Of a stretch of DNA of 64,000 nucleotides, positions 10,130 to 20,337 are shown in pieces; position 1 is the first letter of the stretch, and the number at the start of each line of letters is the position of its first letter. The notes under the pieces are model-generated. The model did no database searches and was not told the DNA's origin. It saw only the letters and a program-made list of their open reading frames with translations. Origin of the DNA: Yponomeuta sedellus (lineage: Eukaryota; Arthropoda; Insecta; Lepidoptera; Yponomeutidae). Location of the stretch: contig OW203732.1 of the NCBI GenBank assembly GCA_934045075.1, positions 7,093,001-7,157,000 on the forward strand. Direction: 5' to 3'. The translations under genes were made by a program, and so were the position numbers.

Positions 10130-11000
10130 CAATTACGGGTACCACCGGCTCGGGGGAGCACGGTGGTTATGTCGGACTCCCCGCCCCTCGGGGACTAAAA
10201 CACCCCAGGAGTTTTAGTCCCCGATTAAAACTCCTGGGGTGTTCCTCCGCACCGCAAAGGACGGGGCCACGGGGACGCTTACGCACACCACCACGACCCC
10301 GTCTGCGGGCGCCCTTTCGGGCACTCCTTCGGCGGCGCCTCCTGCCCCGTCGGTGCTCTACGACGGGGCTAGAAAACAACGCATTTCCTCGTTGGAGCGC
10401 ATAGGGGCCAAGTGCGTAAGAACTTGGCCCCTATGCGCCCCCACACGCCCCAACGCGCCGCCCCCTCCATGCCATCGTTGTGTCGTCCAATAGGATTAGA
10501 GGAGGGCGGCGCATCGCTGCGAGGCCCGTCGCGTCGCCCACCAGCGCTTCTCTGAAAGCAGAGAAGGCGAAGAGCGACCGCGCGGGCCCCCTCTGTGCTA
10601 GAAGGCACCCTCGGAACACGCAAGGGCGCCCTCCATCGGTTGGTCGCCTGGGTCCCGCTCCACAGAGTGAAACAAGGCCCACACGGCCCCTCCCGCCGTG
10701 ATGGAGGCGGAGGGTCCCCCGACCCTCCGCGACCCGGCGGCCACTCTGGTCCGACTGGTACGAGGCGCGCGCGCTTCCGCGCAGCGGCGACCCCCCAGTC
10801 GGTCCTTCAATCAGTTGGTCGCCTGGGTCCCGCTCCACAGAGTGAAACATGTCCCACGCGACCCCTCCCGCCGTGATGGAGGCAGAGGGTCCCCCGATCC
10901 TTCGCCCACGGCCACTCTTGTCCGACTGGTACGAGCATCGCGCGCTTCCGCGCAGCGGCGCCCCTCCCAGTCGGACCTTCAATCGGTTCAATCTTCAACA
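10130..11000. repeat. GC-rich island, probable transposable-element segment
   Basis: Base composition jumps from AT-rich flanks to very GC-rich at 10130 and falls back at about 11000. It contains three strong stems (10190-10222, 10199-10243, 10397-10438) and a 175-bp tandem duplication. All frames are open for long stretches because stop codons are rare in GC-rich DNA, so the overlapping ORFs of 70-186 codons are not reliable. A non-LTR element 5' region is possible but unproven. The minus-strand Jockey/CR1-type LINE tail begins about 70 bp downstream. Confidence 0.55.
10637..10986. repeat. 175-bp tandem duplication
   Basis: Unit 1 is 10637-10811 and unit 2 is 10812-10986. Each starts 'ttggtcgcctgggtcccgct' and ends near 'cagtcgg(t/a)ccttcaatc'. 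A third unit starts ('cggttcaatc') and stops. The units differ by scattered substitutions and small indels. Confidence 0.85.
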
Positions 11001-11067
11001 TTGCCAACCTTCCTTCGCTCTCGCAGTACCCCACATACAATCAATCTCAAAGCAGAGCAAGCAATGT

Positions 11068-12220
11068 AGATAGATAGAGAACACTTTATTGCACAACCAG
11101 AAAAATATTACAACCATGATTCTTAAATTTAAGTAATGTTATACAATTGGCGGTCTTATTGCTAAGAGCGATTTCTTCCAGACAACCTTTGTATGGAGTG
11201 GATTGCATGAAGAATATAGTCGGTCGGTACGTGGTGCATGTACATAAATAGTTAAATCGAAAATTATATTGATAACAAAAAGCAAAAGAGTGCGAGAATA
11301 TGATTACTTATAATTACGATACCTACGATATAAGGTACAAATATTTAAATAATAATATACATAAATACCCAAAAATAAATACTTATACAATTAAATACAT
11401 ATAAGCAACAGTTTTCCAGTTTATCCAGTGAGATAGTGGGATTTCACCAATGCCTTAAAACAAGCCAAGGACTTTGCTTTTCTCACTTCCACGAGCAGAT
11501 CATTCCATAAATGGACTGCCTGAACCGTGAAAGAGGAGCCATAAAATTTTGTACTGTGGAGATGAGTTTTGAGGAGAAGGTTTTGGGATGAGCGAAGAGT
11601 CAGGCTATGGGAAGAATGGAGAAACTCGAAACGCTCTTTGAGGTTGGATGGGGTAGCTAGGTTGAACAGAATGCAATAGAGGAGAGAAAGAATGTGAGCA
11701 TTCCGGCGGAGACGAATGGGGAGCCACTTGAGTTTAGTTCGATATTCAGAAATATGGTCATATTTGCGTAAACCAAATATGAACCGGATACAAAAGTTTT
11801 GGAGACGTTCAAGCTTATTTAGTTGCTCCTCTGTGAGGTCTAGATAGCAGGTAAAAGGAGAGACTGAGCCAACACAACCTTGGTAGCCGTAGGAAGGAAA
11901 TTGCTGAGGCGCCTAAGTGAACCTGCGGATGCAAACATCTTCCGACTTACCATTTCCAACTGAGGAACCCAAGATAAGGTAGTGTCGAACAAGATCCCCA
12001 GATTTTTTACCACGGAACTGAACGGTATGGGCATACCATCAAACAGAATAGGTGGTAAGGAACGGTGGTGGTGGTAATGTACGCAATGTGTACATAATAA
12101 TTCTCTTCCTTCATTGCTCAGTTTTTCATACAATTCATAGATGTATTGCACACAACACGTAGTTACAGAGTTGTAGCCTTCGCTAAGGCGACATGTTTTC
12201 GTTGCGTTTAGCAAATGCAA
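11068..12220 (-). pseudogene. Jockey/CR1-type LINE, RT C-terminal third and 3' end
   Basis: The minus strand has an intact 126-codon stretch (12220-11840) with VVKNLGILFDTTLSWVPQL, RKMFASAGSLRRLSNFLP and VVLAQSLLLP, the segment downstream of the RT catalytic core. Past 11840 the homology continues in shifting frames. The 3' UTR has 'ttctggttgtgcaataaagt' and ends with (atct)n at about 11070. It is 5'-truncated with multiple frameshifts and is not functional. Confidence 0.75.
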
Positions 12221-12394
12221 ACGTGTAAATTGCTAGCAAATACATAGGATGTGCTGAAAAGCAGCACTGCGCTGATGTATGACCACGCAGCCTTTAGCTC
12301 TAAGCATGTCTTTATTTACGCATAGCGTATTCAATTGATTAACTAATTAATTTACTTAGTCTATTTTTTTTCAAATATAAATATAATCACTAAT

Positions 12395-12622
12395 TGATGT
12401 TCATGGACATATTACACAGATCTCGTTAGCCTTATACTAAGTACAACTAAATGATTTGTGTTATAGGTGCTAACTCGACGATAGATTTAATACATATATA
12501 ACGTCCAAGACCCGAGATGAACTAGAAAAGTTCGTTTCCTAGTTTGACCCGGTCGGGAATCGAAGAGACCTTCGGTTTTACAGTCATCGTGCCAAACCGC
12601 TGCGCCACCGAGGCCGTCGGTG
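12395..12622 (-). repeat. SINE-B, minus-strand copy
   Basis: The head at 12535-12620 reads on minus 'cctcggtggcgcagcgg', with a degenerate B-box 'gtctcttcgattcccg'. The body 'aactagaaaagttcg' and 'tcgttagccttatactaagt' (plus strand) leads to its 3' end near 12395. Confidence 0.7.
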
Positions 12623-13139
12623 TATATTGTATTAAACCACATATTAAACCATATTTTAATTTCCAAATTTCTCAATCCTTTTAATATGGAATTGAAAGAC
12701 GTTTCACGTCAAAAATGTAATCGGTTTTGGTCTTTTTCAGACTATGGCGAAATCCGACACTCTGTTTCATGATTTCCAGCCACGGTTCTGTGCGTTGCAT
12801 AAATAAACAGCGTTTTAACCCGACTGCGGTGAACCAAAAACAGGTTAACGTGCTTTATAGCGACGGGAATGAGGGTGAGAGTGGTGAATTTATAAAAATT
12901 TCAACGGGAAAAGTGAAGGCGGAAATTATTTGGGATTAAAGACGTCTTTCACGATGCGCGTCACCGTGACGACCGACGACGTTGGGAACACGATTATGTG
13001 CCAATTTCATCATTCGCAGTAAACGCGCTTAAGGCTGGTTTTACGTCGGCCTGGTTTTTGCCCTCGCACTTTTTAGCTACATTTTTTTATTATTGTAAAC
13101 AAATTGTATAAGTGCTTTGATAAATATGGTTTACTAGCT
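12623..13139. other. Unassigned sequence
   Basis: A 70-codon frame at 12727-12939 has no recognisable similarity. Nothing else is supported. Confidence 0.35.
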
Positions 13140-13800
13140 GGTGCCCGCGACTTCGTCTGCGCAGAATTAGTATTTCGAGTAGCTTATAATATTAGCGTGG
13201 CGTATAAAAGGTTTTGGCAGCGTTCGCCAGAATAGCTCACAGATGTTAGATTTTTTTCCTATTTACTTGACTCATGACTCACTTATCGTCATATTTTGGA
13301 CAATTCACACGATATCTCAAAAAATTTAGCCTATGTAATATTGTATAATAGCTATACTTATTATTGTTAAGTTTCATTAAAATCCATTCAGTGTTTTTTT
13401 ACGTGAAAGGGTAACAAACATCCATCCATCCATACTTACAACCTTTCGCGTTTATAGTATTAGATTAGATTAGATTAGAACTCTTTATTGTACACACCAG
13501 AAAACAAAATACATAAAAGGCTTACACATCTAAGCTATTGCCGTATTAGTACGATGTTAACTCTATAATCTATTTGTTTAGGTACTTAAACAAATCTAAG
13601 CAATCTTGATAACTCTTTTTATTGAAATCTACACTTTATAAATAAAAATATTTACATTGAACCAATGCAATGTAAAATTCAATTAAATTTCTTTAAGTTC
13701 TAGTAAAATGTAAATATTTTGATTTACAAAATGTATATTTCAATAAAAAGACTTGCCTAAAAAGATTGTTAACAATGTTTTAAGTACCTATCCATAGGTC
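13140..13800. repeat. Interspersed repeat fragment plus LINE 3' tail (minus)
   Basis: 13140-13460 carries 'gtgcccgcgacttcgtctgc' and ends in 'aacctttcgcgtttatagta', motifs of a common lepidopteran repeat. 13463-13530 is '(tagat)n' then 'aactctttattgtacacacc', the reversed 3' end of a Jockey/CR1-type LINE. The remainder to 13800 is AT-rich. Confidence 0.5.
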
Positions 13801-13832
13801 GCTGGTTCAGATCCGGCTCCAAGGACCAAAAA

Positions 13833-14042
13833 GCATGTGGCACACACTTGTGGTTGAGTGGACTGTATTTAAAAGGCTGGTGAGAAATGAGAATCCGAGA
13901 TTTACTATTTTTAAGACTATTATATTATAAAATCAAATAAACCGCGGAAGCGGCAAGGCACGAACTCCATGAACAATAGTGACAACATAATAATGTAAAC
14001 TAATGTTGCCACAATAAAACTAATATATGTCGCGAACACAAA
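13833..14042 (+). repeat. About 210-bp dispersed repeat, copy 1
   Basis: From 'gtggcacacacttgtggttg' to 'tatatgtcgcgaacac'. A second copy at about 26302-26500 is clearly similar and sits inside an RTE fragment. No ORF is present. It is likely a SINE or a MITE of unknown class. Confidence 0.65.
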
Positions 14043-14168
14043 TGGACCATGGAAAATAAAACTTCGAACACAATTTTATGATTTTTTTTGGAATTCAATA
14101 AGAGCATCTATTTTTTTTTTAAAAACCTATATTTATATATAAATTGTATCTAGCCTATACATATATAT

Positions 14169-14356
14169 TTTTTAAAAACCTATTTAGAGGCTGAAAATTC
14201 CCACTGATGCCGGAGAGTCACTCATTAGCTCAGTTGGAAAGAGCGCTGGCACGGATAGCCAGAGGTCGTGGGTTGGAATCCCGGCATGGGTGGAATTTTT
14301 AGCCTCTAAATAGGTTTTTAAAATTGTCCTTAGCACGGGTTAGTGCGTTAAAAATA
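14169..14356 (+). repeat. SINE-A, foldback copy with 10-bp target duplication
   Basis: The tRNA-like unit at 14222-14291 has an intact A-box 'tagctcagttgg'. The left end repeats the right end inverted ('aaaaacctatttagaggct' against 'agcctctaaataggttttt'). It is flanked by 'acatatatat' at 14159-14168 and 14357-14366. This is the second case of a palindromic copy with its own duplication. Confidence 0.75.
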
Positions 14357-14366
14357 ACATATATAT

Positions 14367-14860
14367 CTCACTGCTGGGCGCATGCTTTCTCTTAGGGAGG
14401 TTAGTTACCACGCGCGCCCATCTAGGATTGGCAATTCCAAGAGCCTGAGGTATTTGAACACATCCGATATTCAGGTTTCCTCTATAATATTGCTACGAAA
14501 ACTTCACAAATGTACATGTAACTTAAAAAACAATGTCATTGGTACATAATAAAAGCTGTTTTACACGGATTTACATTTTTATAATTAATGCTTTCAAAAA
14601 GACGAGATCACGGCACCTGAAAAAGTGCCAAAACGTCGGAAAATGTAAAATAAACTAGTAAAATCCGTGTATAAACTGTTTTAATTCTGAATAGTGCTCG
14701 TGTTAACCATAGAAAATACTATATCAAGAATCAAAATCCCGGCATGTACCAATAGGTACATGCCGGGATTCGAACCCACGTCATCCCCATTGAGAAGCTG
14801 GTGTTCTACCATTCCGCTACCACCGCTGCGTTTTTGTACTTCATTAATTTTCATTCACAA
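14367..14860 (-). repeat. SINE-C with tRNA-like head, interrupted
   Basis: The body ('gcctgaggtatttgaacaca', 'caggtttcctctataa') is at 14370-14545. The tRNA-like head is at 14765-14858 (minus A-box 'tagcggaatgg', B-box 'gggttcgaatccc'). Between them lies an inserted segment (about 14547-14737) with 'cctgaaaaagtgccaaaacg' and 'tcggaaaatg'. A perfect 15-bp stem, 'atcccggcatgtacc' and its complement, sits at 14737-14770. Confidence 0.55.
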
Positions 14861-14867
14861 AGGAATG

Positions 14868-14998
14868 GAAGCGCTCGGAAAAATGCCACTTGCGATAGTC
14901 ACGGGACGGCCACCCATCCTGTACCTGCCCGCGCCTGTTGTTGCTTAACTCAAGTGATTGGTTCCAATCACTCGGTTCGGCTAGGGCACGAGCGCTTC
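14868..14998 (-). repeat. 5S-rRNA-like SINE, 5' part
   Basis: The head and 5S-like block are on the minus strand ('gttaagcaacaacaggcgcg'). The copy stops at 'attcctttgtgaa', so most of the body is missing. Confidence 0.7.
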
Positions 14999-15064
14999 GT
15001 GTGGCATGCTGTGGATGAATATGGGCTGAAATATTAGATTGGAATTCACTAAATTTTAATAGGT

Positions 15065-15330
15065 CCATGTGGCATTTTGTACGGTTCTACAATAAAATTC
15101 CTCAAGATATATTAGACTTAACACCGACGCGGTTTAAAAGATGTGTTAAGCGGACCCTGTGTAAAAAAGCCTTTTATAACATGAAGGATTACTTGGAAGA
15201 TAAACATGTATGGTTTTAAAATAATGCTAACGGAGATGATTACCTATAATGTAATGTAACTTTAAGTTGAAAACTCTGTTAATTAAGTTAAAATCTATTT
15301 TGAAAAGAATAAATGTGAATGTTCTTTTTT
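15065..15330 (+). pseudogene. LINE ORF2 C-terminus and 3' UTR
   Basis: The frame reads FYNKIPQDILDLTPTRFK, then TLCKKAFYNMKDYLEDKHVW and a stop at about 15220. This is the same family as the LINE that BEL interrupts. The 3' UTR has 'ctctgttaattaagttaaaa' and an A-rich end near 15325. Confidence 0.65.
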
Positions 15331-16518
15331 AGTTTTTTCTCCATATAATCTATAAATTGTAAAATTAGCAGCTTTGACGTTCATTAAGAAAAGATCTTGT
15401 TTTACAATGAATATTTTTTTTTACTTTCACTTTCACATATTCCGCTAGGAAAACGGCTATACGAAGTATCCATCCCGTTTAATATATAACTATCCAACAC
15501 TGGTCACTACCGTACAAACATCTCGTAGGAATTCATTGGATCTTTTTAATATTCCAGCAACGTTGCAGCAGAAATTGCCCCTAGAAATATGATGAAAATA
15601 ATTGGACTAACGTTGCGTTTCAAGAAAATAATAGCTGCCTCGCACGCCTTCGCAAAAATTCTAGAGAATAAGGCGAAAAATAACAAAGCCAGCTGCAAAA
15701 TAAGCCTCGCCTACAAGGATTGGATCCTTAGGAGTTTTCCTTCGTCGGCTTCAGCGAAAGCTGTCTATCCAATTTGTGTTGGGATAATATGATTGATAAA
15801 GGATAACCCCTGATTAATAATAAACGGTGGGATTCTGCGAACGTGAAGCGAAATATCAAAGTTATTGATTGTATCGGATCCCCTGTTAATTATATTGGCA
15901 GGTCAAAACTCTGAAGGGCGACAGGCATACTACGTTTCAAATGAAAAATTCATGGATGTACACAAGGGGCTGCCAACCTTTGCTGGAAACTGTTTCTAGT
16001 TATTTATGATACTAGGAGCCACTTGCACAAGAACAGTAAATTTTGATTTAAAACAATTTCAACCGGATCCTCAATACAAAAAAGTATCAAAATTGTACTA
16101 AACCTAGATTTGAGGGAAATGCGCAAGCGGCCCTAGGGCGGTAAGTTGATGTTTCCAAACGAGTAGACGAAGACTTAACGCAGAGACGAAGTCGAGAGCT
16201 TTTCATAGTCACGACCTCGTAAACGTCAATACGCGAGTGTATAATATAACGTTTTTCAACACGATTCAAGACAACAGTAAAATGGGCATGACAATGTATT
16301 TTTAAATCCTCTCCCATAATGTGTCTGCACATTATTTACAAAAAAAAACTATATTTCAGTAATAAACTAAAGTTTAACTAAGGTTAGAGCCATTTTACTA
16401 TAATTATTTTAAATCTGTGGGAAAACAGCTCGCAGTGTCATGGCGTCGAATCTGACGTCACGCCCAGGTAAACAAACATCAAACGTCAAACAAAGCACGG
16501 GTGAAAATTATCAATGTT
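15331..16518. other. Mostly unique sequence
   Basis: No host exon or repeat is recognised. A 67-codon frame at 15589-15792 and an 81-codon frame on minus at 16087-16332 have no domain signature. Confidence 0.35.
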
Positions 16519-16664
16519 AAGGGGCTTCTAAACGGGCCATATTTTCACTGCATTATGTGGCCGGCAACTATTGATGTCCCTCTCCTACTCACATGTTAGA
16601 AAAAGACACCAATAGTTGTCGGCCACGTATTGCAGTAAAAATATGGCCCATTTAGAAGCCCCTT
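16519..16664. mobile_element. 146-bp MITE with 60-bp terminal inverted repeats
   Basis: The left arm is 16519-16578 (starts 'aaggggcttctaaacgggcc') and the right arm is 16605-16664 (ends 'aagcccctt'). They match with a handful of mismatches around a 26-bp loop. There is no coding capacity. The flanking target duplication is not clear (perhaps TA), so the superfamily is unassigned. Confidence 0.75.
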
Positions 16665-16689
16665 TACTCAAGCGTGATGTGTGATTATG

Positions 16690-16990
16690 AAGGACTCGTG
16701 GCCTAGTGGAACCAAGTGATTGGAATCAATTATTTAAGTTAAGCAATAGCAGGCGCGTTCAGGTGCTGGAAGGGTGGCCATCCCGTGACTACCGCTAGTG
16801 TAAATTCCGGGCGCTTCCGTCAGAGTGCGGCTTGACAACTACTAACAGTAACGCCCGTCAGAGTCTTACAATCCTCCGCCAACCCGGACTTGTCCCCCGT
16901 GGTGGAGTAGGTATGGCCTAACTTTCCTGCGATACCTACAGGAAGTGAGCCGTGCGCCAGCAGTGGAAACATACAAGGGGGTTATGATTA
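16690..16990 (+). repeat. 5S-rRNA-like SINE, with body deletion
   Basis: The head 'ctcgtggcctagtggaacca' and the 5S-like block are at 16740-16790. The 'aaggcacgtcaagccg' portion of the body is missing. The 3' end is 'tacaagggggttatga'. Confidence 0.7.
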
Positions 16991-17052
16991 AAATTAGGTA
17001 AAACGAAATGTTAAAGAATGTATTAAATACAAGAAGTAAATTCGCCCGCCTG

Positions 17053-17425
17053 AAGCGCTCGTGGCCTAGGCGAACCGAGTGATTGGAATCAATCACTTGG
17101 TTAAGCAACAACAGGCGCGGTCAGGTACGGGACGGGTGAGCGTCCCGTGACTACCGCTAGTGGCATTTTTCCGAGCGCTTCCGTGCTTCGCAAGGCACGT
17201 CAAGCCGTTGGTGCCGGCTGTCATATAATGGCAGTCGTTAAGCCATGTCAGAGGCCTTATGGGCAGCTTGATAACTTCTGACAGTAAGGCCCGCTACTGT
17301 CTTACAATCCTCCACCAACCCGAACTTGACCCCCGTGGTGGAGTATGGCCTAACCTTCCTGCGATGCAGGAAGAGACCCGCCGTGCCCCAGCAAACAAGG
17401 GACATACAAGGGTTGATAACGAAAT
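17053..17425 (+). repeat. 5S-rRNA-like SINE, full length
   Basis: One of the best copies: head, 5S-like block at about 17090-17140, complete body, and 3' end 'acatacaagggttgataacg'. It lies about 60 bp from the previous copy in the same orientation. Confidence 0.75.
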
Positions 17426-17689
17426 TCGCCTGGCACATAGGATAGACTAGTCATACGTGCAGAACCATCTATGCCCCGGTTTCCCACAACAAGTTGCCAT
17501 AAGTGCATACAAAAAACAACTGAAAACTGTTAACAATATATAAAATTATTGACACTCGTAGCTAACGAAAAACCGAGAGTGACTACTGCAAGTGAAAAAA
17601 AGTTCGTCTGAGTACATACTCCTCTATATTACGCTTTTGTTTTGTGTAAATATTTCATTCTTTGTGTAAAAAATTGTGATATTTACTAT

Positions 17690-18015
17690 CGTTGTGGGCT
17701 GAAAACGGATACTGACTCAAATAGAGTCAGGAAAATTGCGTTGGTTTGGATATGTAGGGAGGATGAAGAAAGAACGATTGTCAAAACAAATATATATAGC
17801 GAATGTGCAAAGGCCGGTAAAGGACCTCGCAGGAGGGCATACTTCGACCCAATAAGGAACGTAATAGCAAAGGGAAAGTAACATAAAAAGTACCAGGAAC
17901 GTGCGTGCATGCACCGACTAATGAAGGTTGACGAAGCGAAGGTGATCTGTCAGGACCATGGCAAGTGGCAGTCCCTGGTCTCCGGGATACAGACGTGAGG
18001 TTATGATTATCGCAA
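17690..18015 (+). pseudogene. RTE/BovB-like LINE, RT C-terminal fragment
   Basis: The frame-shifted reading gives LRWFGYVGRMKKERLSKQIY, then IANV, a broken middle, and the nucleotide signature 'caagtggcagtccctggtct' with end 'gggatacagacgtgaggtta'. Same family as 4.44 and 49.4 kb. Confidence 0.65.
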
Positions 18016-18749
18016 ATGAATCTAAATACCAATCTAGCTACAGGCCTACTCTACTATGAATGAGGTTATTGACCTAAGTTTAGCCGAGCTCCCAAGTTAA
18101 TTAATTCGTTAACATGATATCGATTACGAAGTCGCTTTGCCAAAGTAAATATATAAAATTATGCTTGTGTCTCGAGCACCAGAGCTTGTAACTTGCCAGG
18201 ATCTCAACAAATCTTATTTGATTAATATTCGAACGCAGCTTTTGGATACTTTATCTTGCCCTGGCTAATCCCACCCCTATTGGTCGACGTATGTCCACGT
18301 AGGGTGCTCTTTATCGGTCCTTTCCATCCGCGTTCTTCTTCTTTTTAGCTGTCGTTGCCTTCTCTTCTATTTTCTATTTCTATTTTCGGTCGGCTCTCTT
18401 CGTTCAATGACTATAGACGGACGGAGGAAAAGTCAGACAGACTTTCAGACAGCAGAGGCAGAGCAATATCGTCTAGTTTAGCACCTTACGGAACCTTAAA
18501 AATATATGTCAAAGGCATGGGGATGGAAGCCTCCTTAAATTTAAGAGGTCGTGGCTTCGACTTTGTTGTCTAAGTTATATCCTGAGTTAAATATGAAGGA
18601 AAAAACCGCGAGGAAACCGGAGTGCCTTAGGTATGCATTACAAATTGGCAACCTTTGCGTAGAGTGGATTGTATGAAGAATAGGATAATAGAAAAATGCA
18701 TGTACATCAAACTTATCATATCATAAATTCATAACACATTACACTAATA
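18016..18749. other. Unassigned sequence
   Basis: No gene is supported. 'ttgcgtagagtggattgtat' near 18655 is a trace of a LINE 3' UTR. Confidence 0.35.
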
Positions 18750-18876
18750 TTATAAAGGCGTAATATAAGATGCATTTATTTGTAAAACATAGGTATAACA
18801 GAGTCAAGATGTTACATTCGAAGTTCAGTAGTACATTCGAAGTAAGTTTGTGAGTGTTGTTTGTTACTTCTTCAAG

Positions 18877-19315
18877 CATTAAAAAGTTAAAATTACTTTG
18901 CTGAATTCCGCCAAAAATCCCACAAGCACCATGCAGCTAGCTAATGCACCGCCCTCCCTCCCACTTTTTCAAGCAGAAGCAAGACACGAACACACCACCA
19001 CCAACACCAATACTTGTGTGAGAAAACACGCGACGCGTTTCGCCTCTAACACGAGGCATCCTCAGGCTCCCAAATGCAAGTGGCCTGAGGATGCCTCGTG
19101 TTAGAGGCGAAACGCGTCGCGTGTTTTCTCACACAAGTATTGGTGTTGGTGGTGGTGTGTTCGTGTCTTGCTTCTGCTTGAAAAAGTGGGAGGGAGGGCG
19201 GTGCATTAGCTAGCTGCATGGTGCTTGTGGGATTTTTGGCGGAATTCAGCAAAGTAATTTTAACTTTTTAATGCTATTATGGATTTCCGCAAAGTAACGC
19301 CTGATTCTATACAAC
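18877..19315. mobile_element. Foldback element, copy 1 (190-bp perfect arms)
   Basis: The left arm 18877-19066 and right arm 19084-19273 are perfect inverted copies around a 17-nt loop. A unique 42-bp extension follows on the right (19274-19315, 'ggatttccgcaaagtaacgc'). It is flanked by 'ttcttcaag' at 18868-18876 and 19316-19324, and the insertion splits a repeat F copy. The 68-codon ORFs on the two strands are mirror images and not genes. A second copy is at 52718-53182. The class is unknown. A Penelope-like or foldback-type retroposon is a hypothesis only. Confidence 0.85.
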
Positions 19316-19324
19316 TTCTTCAAG

Positions 19325-19470
19325 TCTAAACGGCTGGAGCGATTTTACTAAAATTTGGTATGGAGTCAGCTGACACCCTGGATTAACACATAGGCTACGT
19401 TTTAGTGCAGGAAAATATCTTGTTACCAAGGGAAAATCGATAAATCGCGGGTAACGCCACCGCATAAAAT
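19325..19470. repeat. Repeat F, right half of the interrupted copy
   Basis: It continues from 18.75-18.87 kb across the foldback insertion: 'tctaaacggctggagcgatt', 'tggattaacacataggctac', 'aaaatcgataaatcgcgg'. Confidence 0.55.
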
Positions 19471-19829
19471 TGAAAATATACCAAGTAGCAAAAGATTGCG
19501 AGAATGTATGTACTTATAATTACAAACTATGTAAAGTACGTAAAGTATAAATAAATACTTATATTATATACATACAGGCAATAGTTATTATTATTGTAGT
19601 TAATCTCCCGGTTTCAATATTGAAAATTACACTCAAAAATAAAATATAGATTAATTTATTAAACGGATGTAATCCGATTACTACGTAAAATGCCTTATTT
19701 CTCGGTCCATTTAGTATATAATTGGGAGCACTCACGTAACTAAGCGATGCCAACCAATTATTTCGATTGAATTTCATTACTCATTTCATGTACACGACTA
19801 GAAAGTTTTCAGCGTATTTTTTTGTATAG

Positions 19830-20105
19830 CCTTTAAACTTCCGACTGCAGGGCACAGGCCCTCTCTCCGAGAGAAAGAGAGAGATAGAGAGGCTTAGATT
19901 GATTACCACGCATGCTAACCGCAGACTAGCAATTTTATTTTAAGTGGAGTAGTGGAATTCTTAGCCTCTAAATAGGTTTTTTAAGATTGTCCTTAGCACG
20001 GATTAGTGCATTAAAAAAAACAGAATATAATTACTTAGGTTTCCTCACGATGTGTTCCTTCGCAGCTTCTATAACTTCACAATGTACATAGCTTAAAAAA
20101 CAAAA
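19830..20105 (-). repeat. SINE-C body split by a SINE-A end
   Basis: SINE-C motifs ('ctgcagggcacaggccct', later 'ttcctcacgatgtgttcctt') flank a SINE-A 3' piece at about 19940-20020 ('agcctctaaataggtttttt', 'tccttagcacggattagtgc'). Confidence 0.55.
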
Positions 20106-20139
20106 TCATTGGTAATGGGCTACCACCGCTTTCAGCATA

Positions 20140-20337
20140 TTTATTAAACAAGCTGTGCCCCGCGGTTTATCGATTTCCCCATTGGAATAAGATATTTTCC
20201 CGCCAGTAAAACGTAGGTTAATCTTGGGTGTCAGCTAACTCTACACCAAATTTTATTAAAAATAATCACTCTAGCCGTTTAGACGTGAAGAAGTAACAAA
20301 TATACTTAATCACAAACTTTCGCCTTTATAATATTAG
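20140..20337 (-). repeat. Repeat F copy, tail abutting the pentanucleotide array
   Basis: It contains 'ccccgcggtttatcgatttc' and 'ccgtttagacgtgaagaagt', and ends 'tttcgcctttataatattag' then 'tgtgatgtgat', after which the (TATGA)n array starts. Confidence 0.6.

Noticed and set aside
10167..11073. Several overlapping ORFs of 70-186 codons in the GC-rich island
   Set aside because: Stop codons are rare in such composition, the frames overlap on both strands, and no domain is recognisable.
18898..19252. Two identical 68-codon ORFs on opposite strands
   Set aside because: They are the two arms of the foldback palindrome read in each direction (likewise at 52739-53115).
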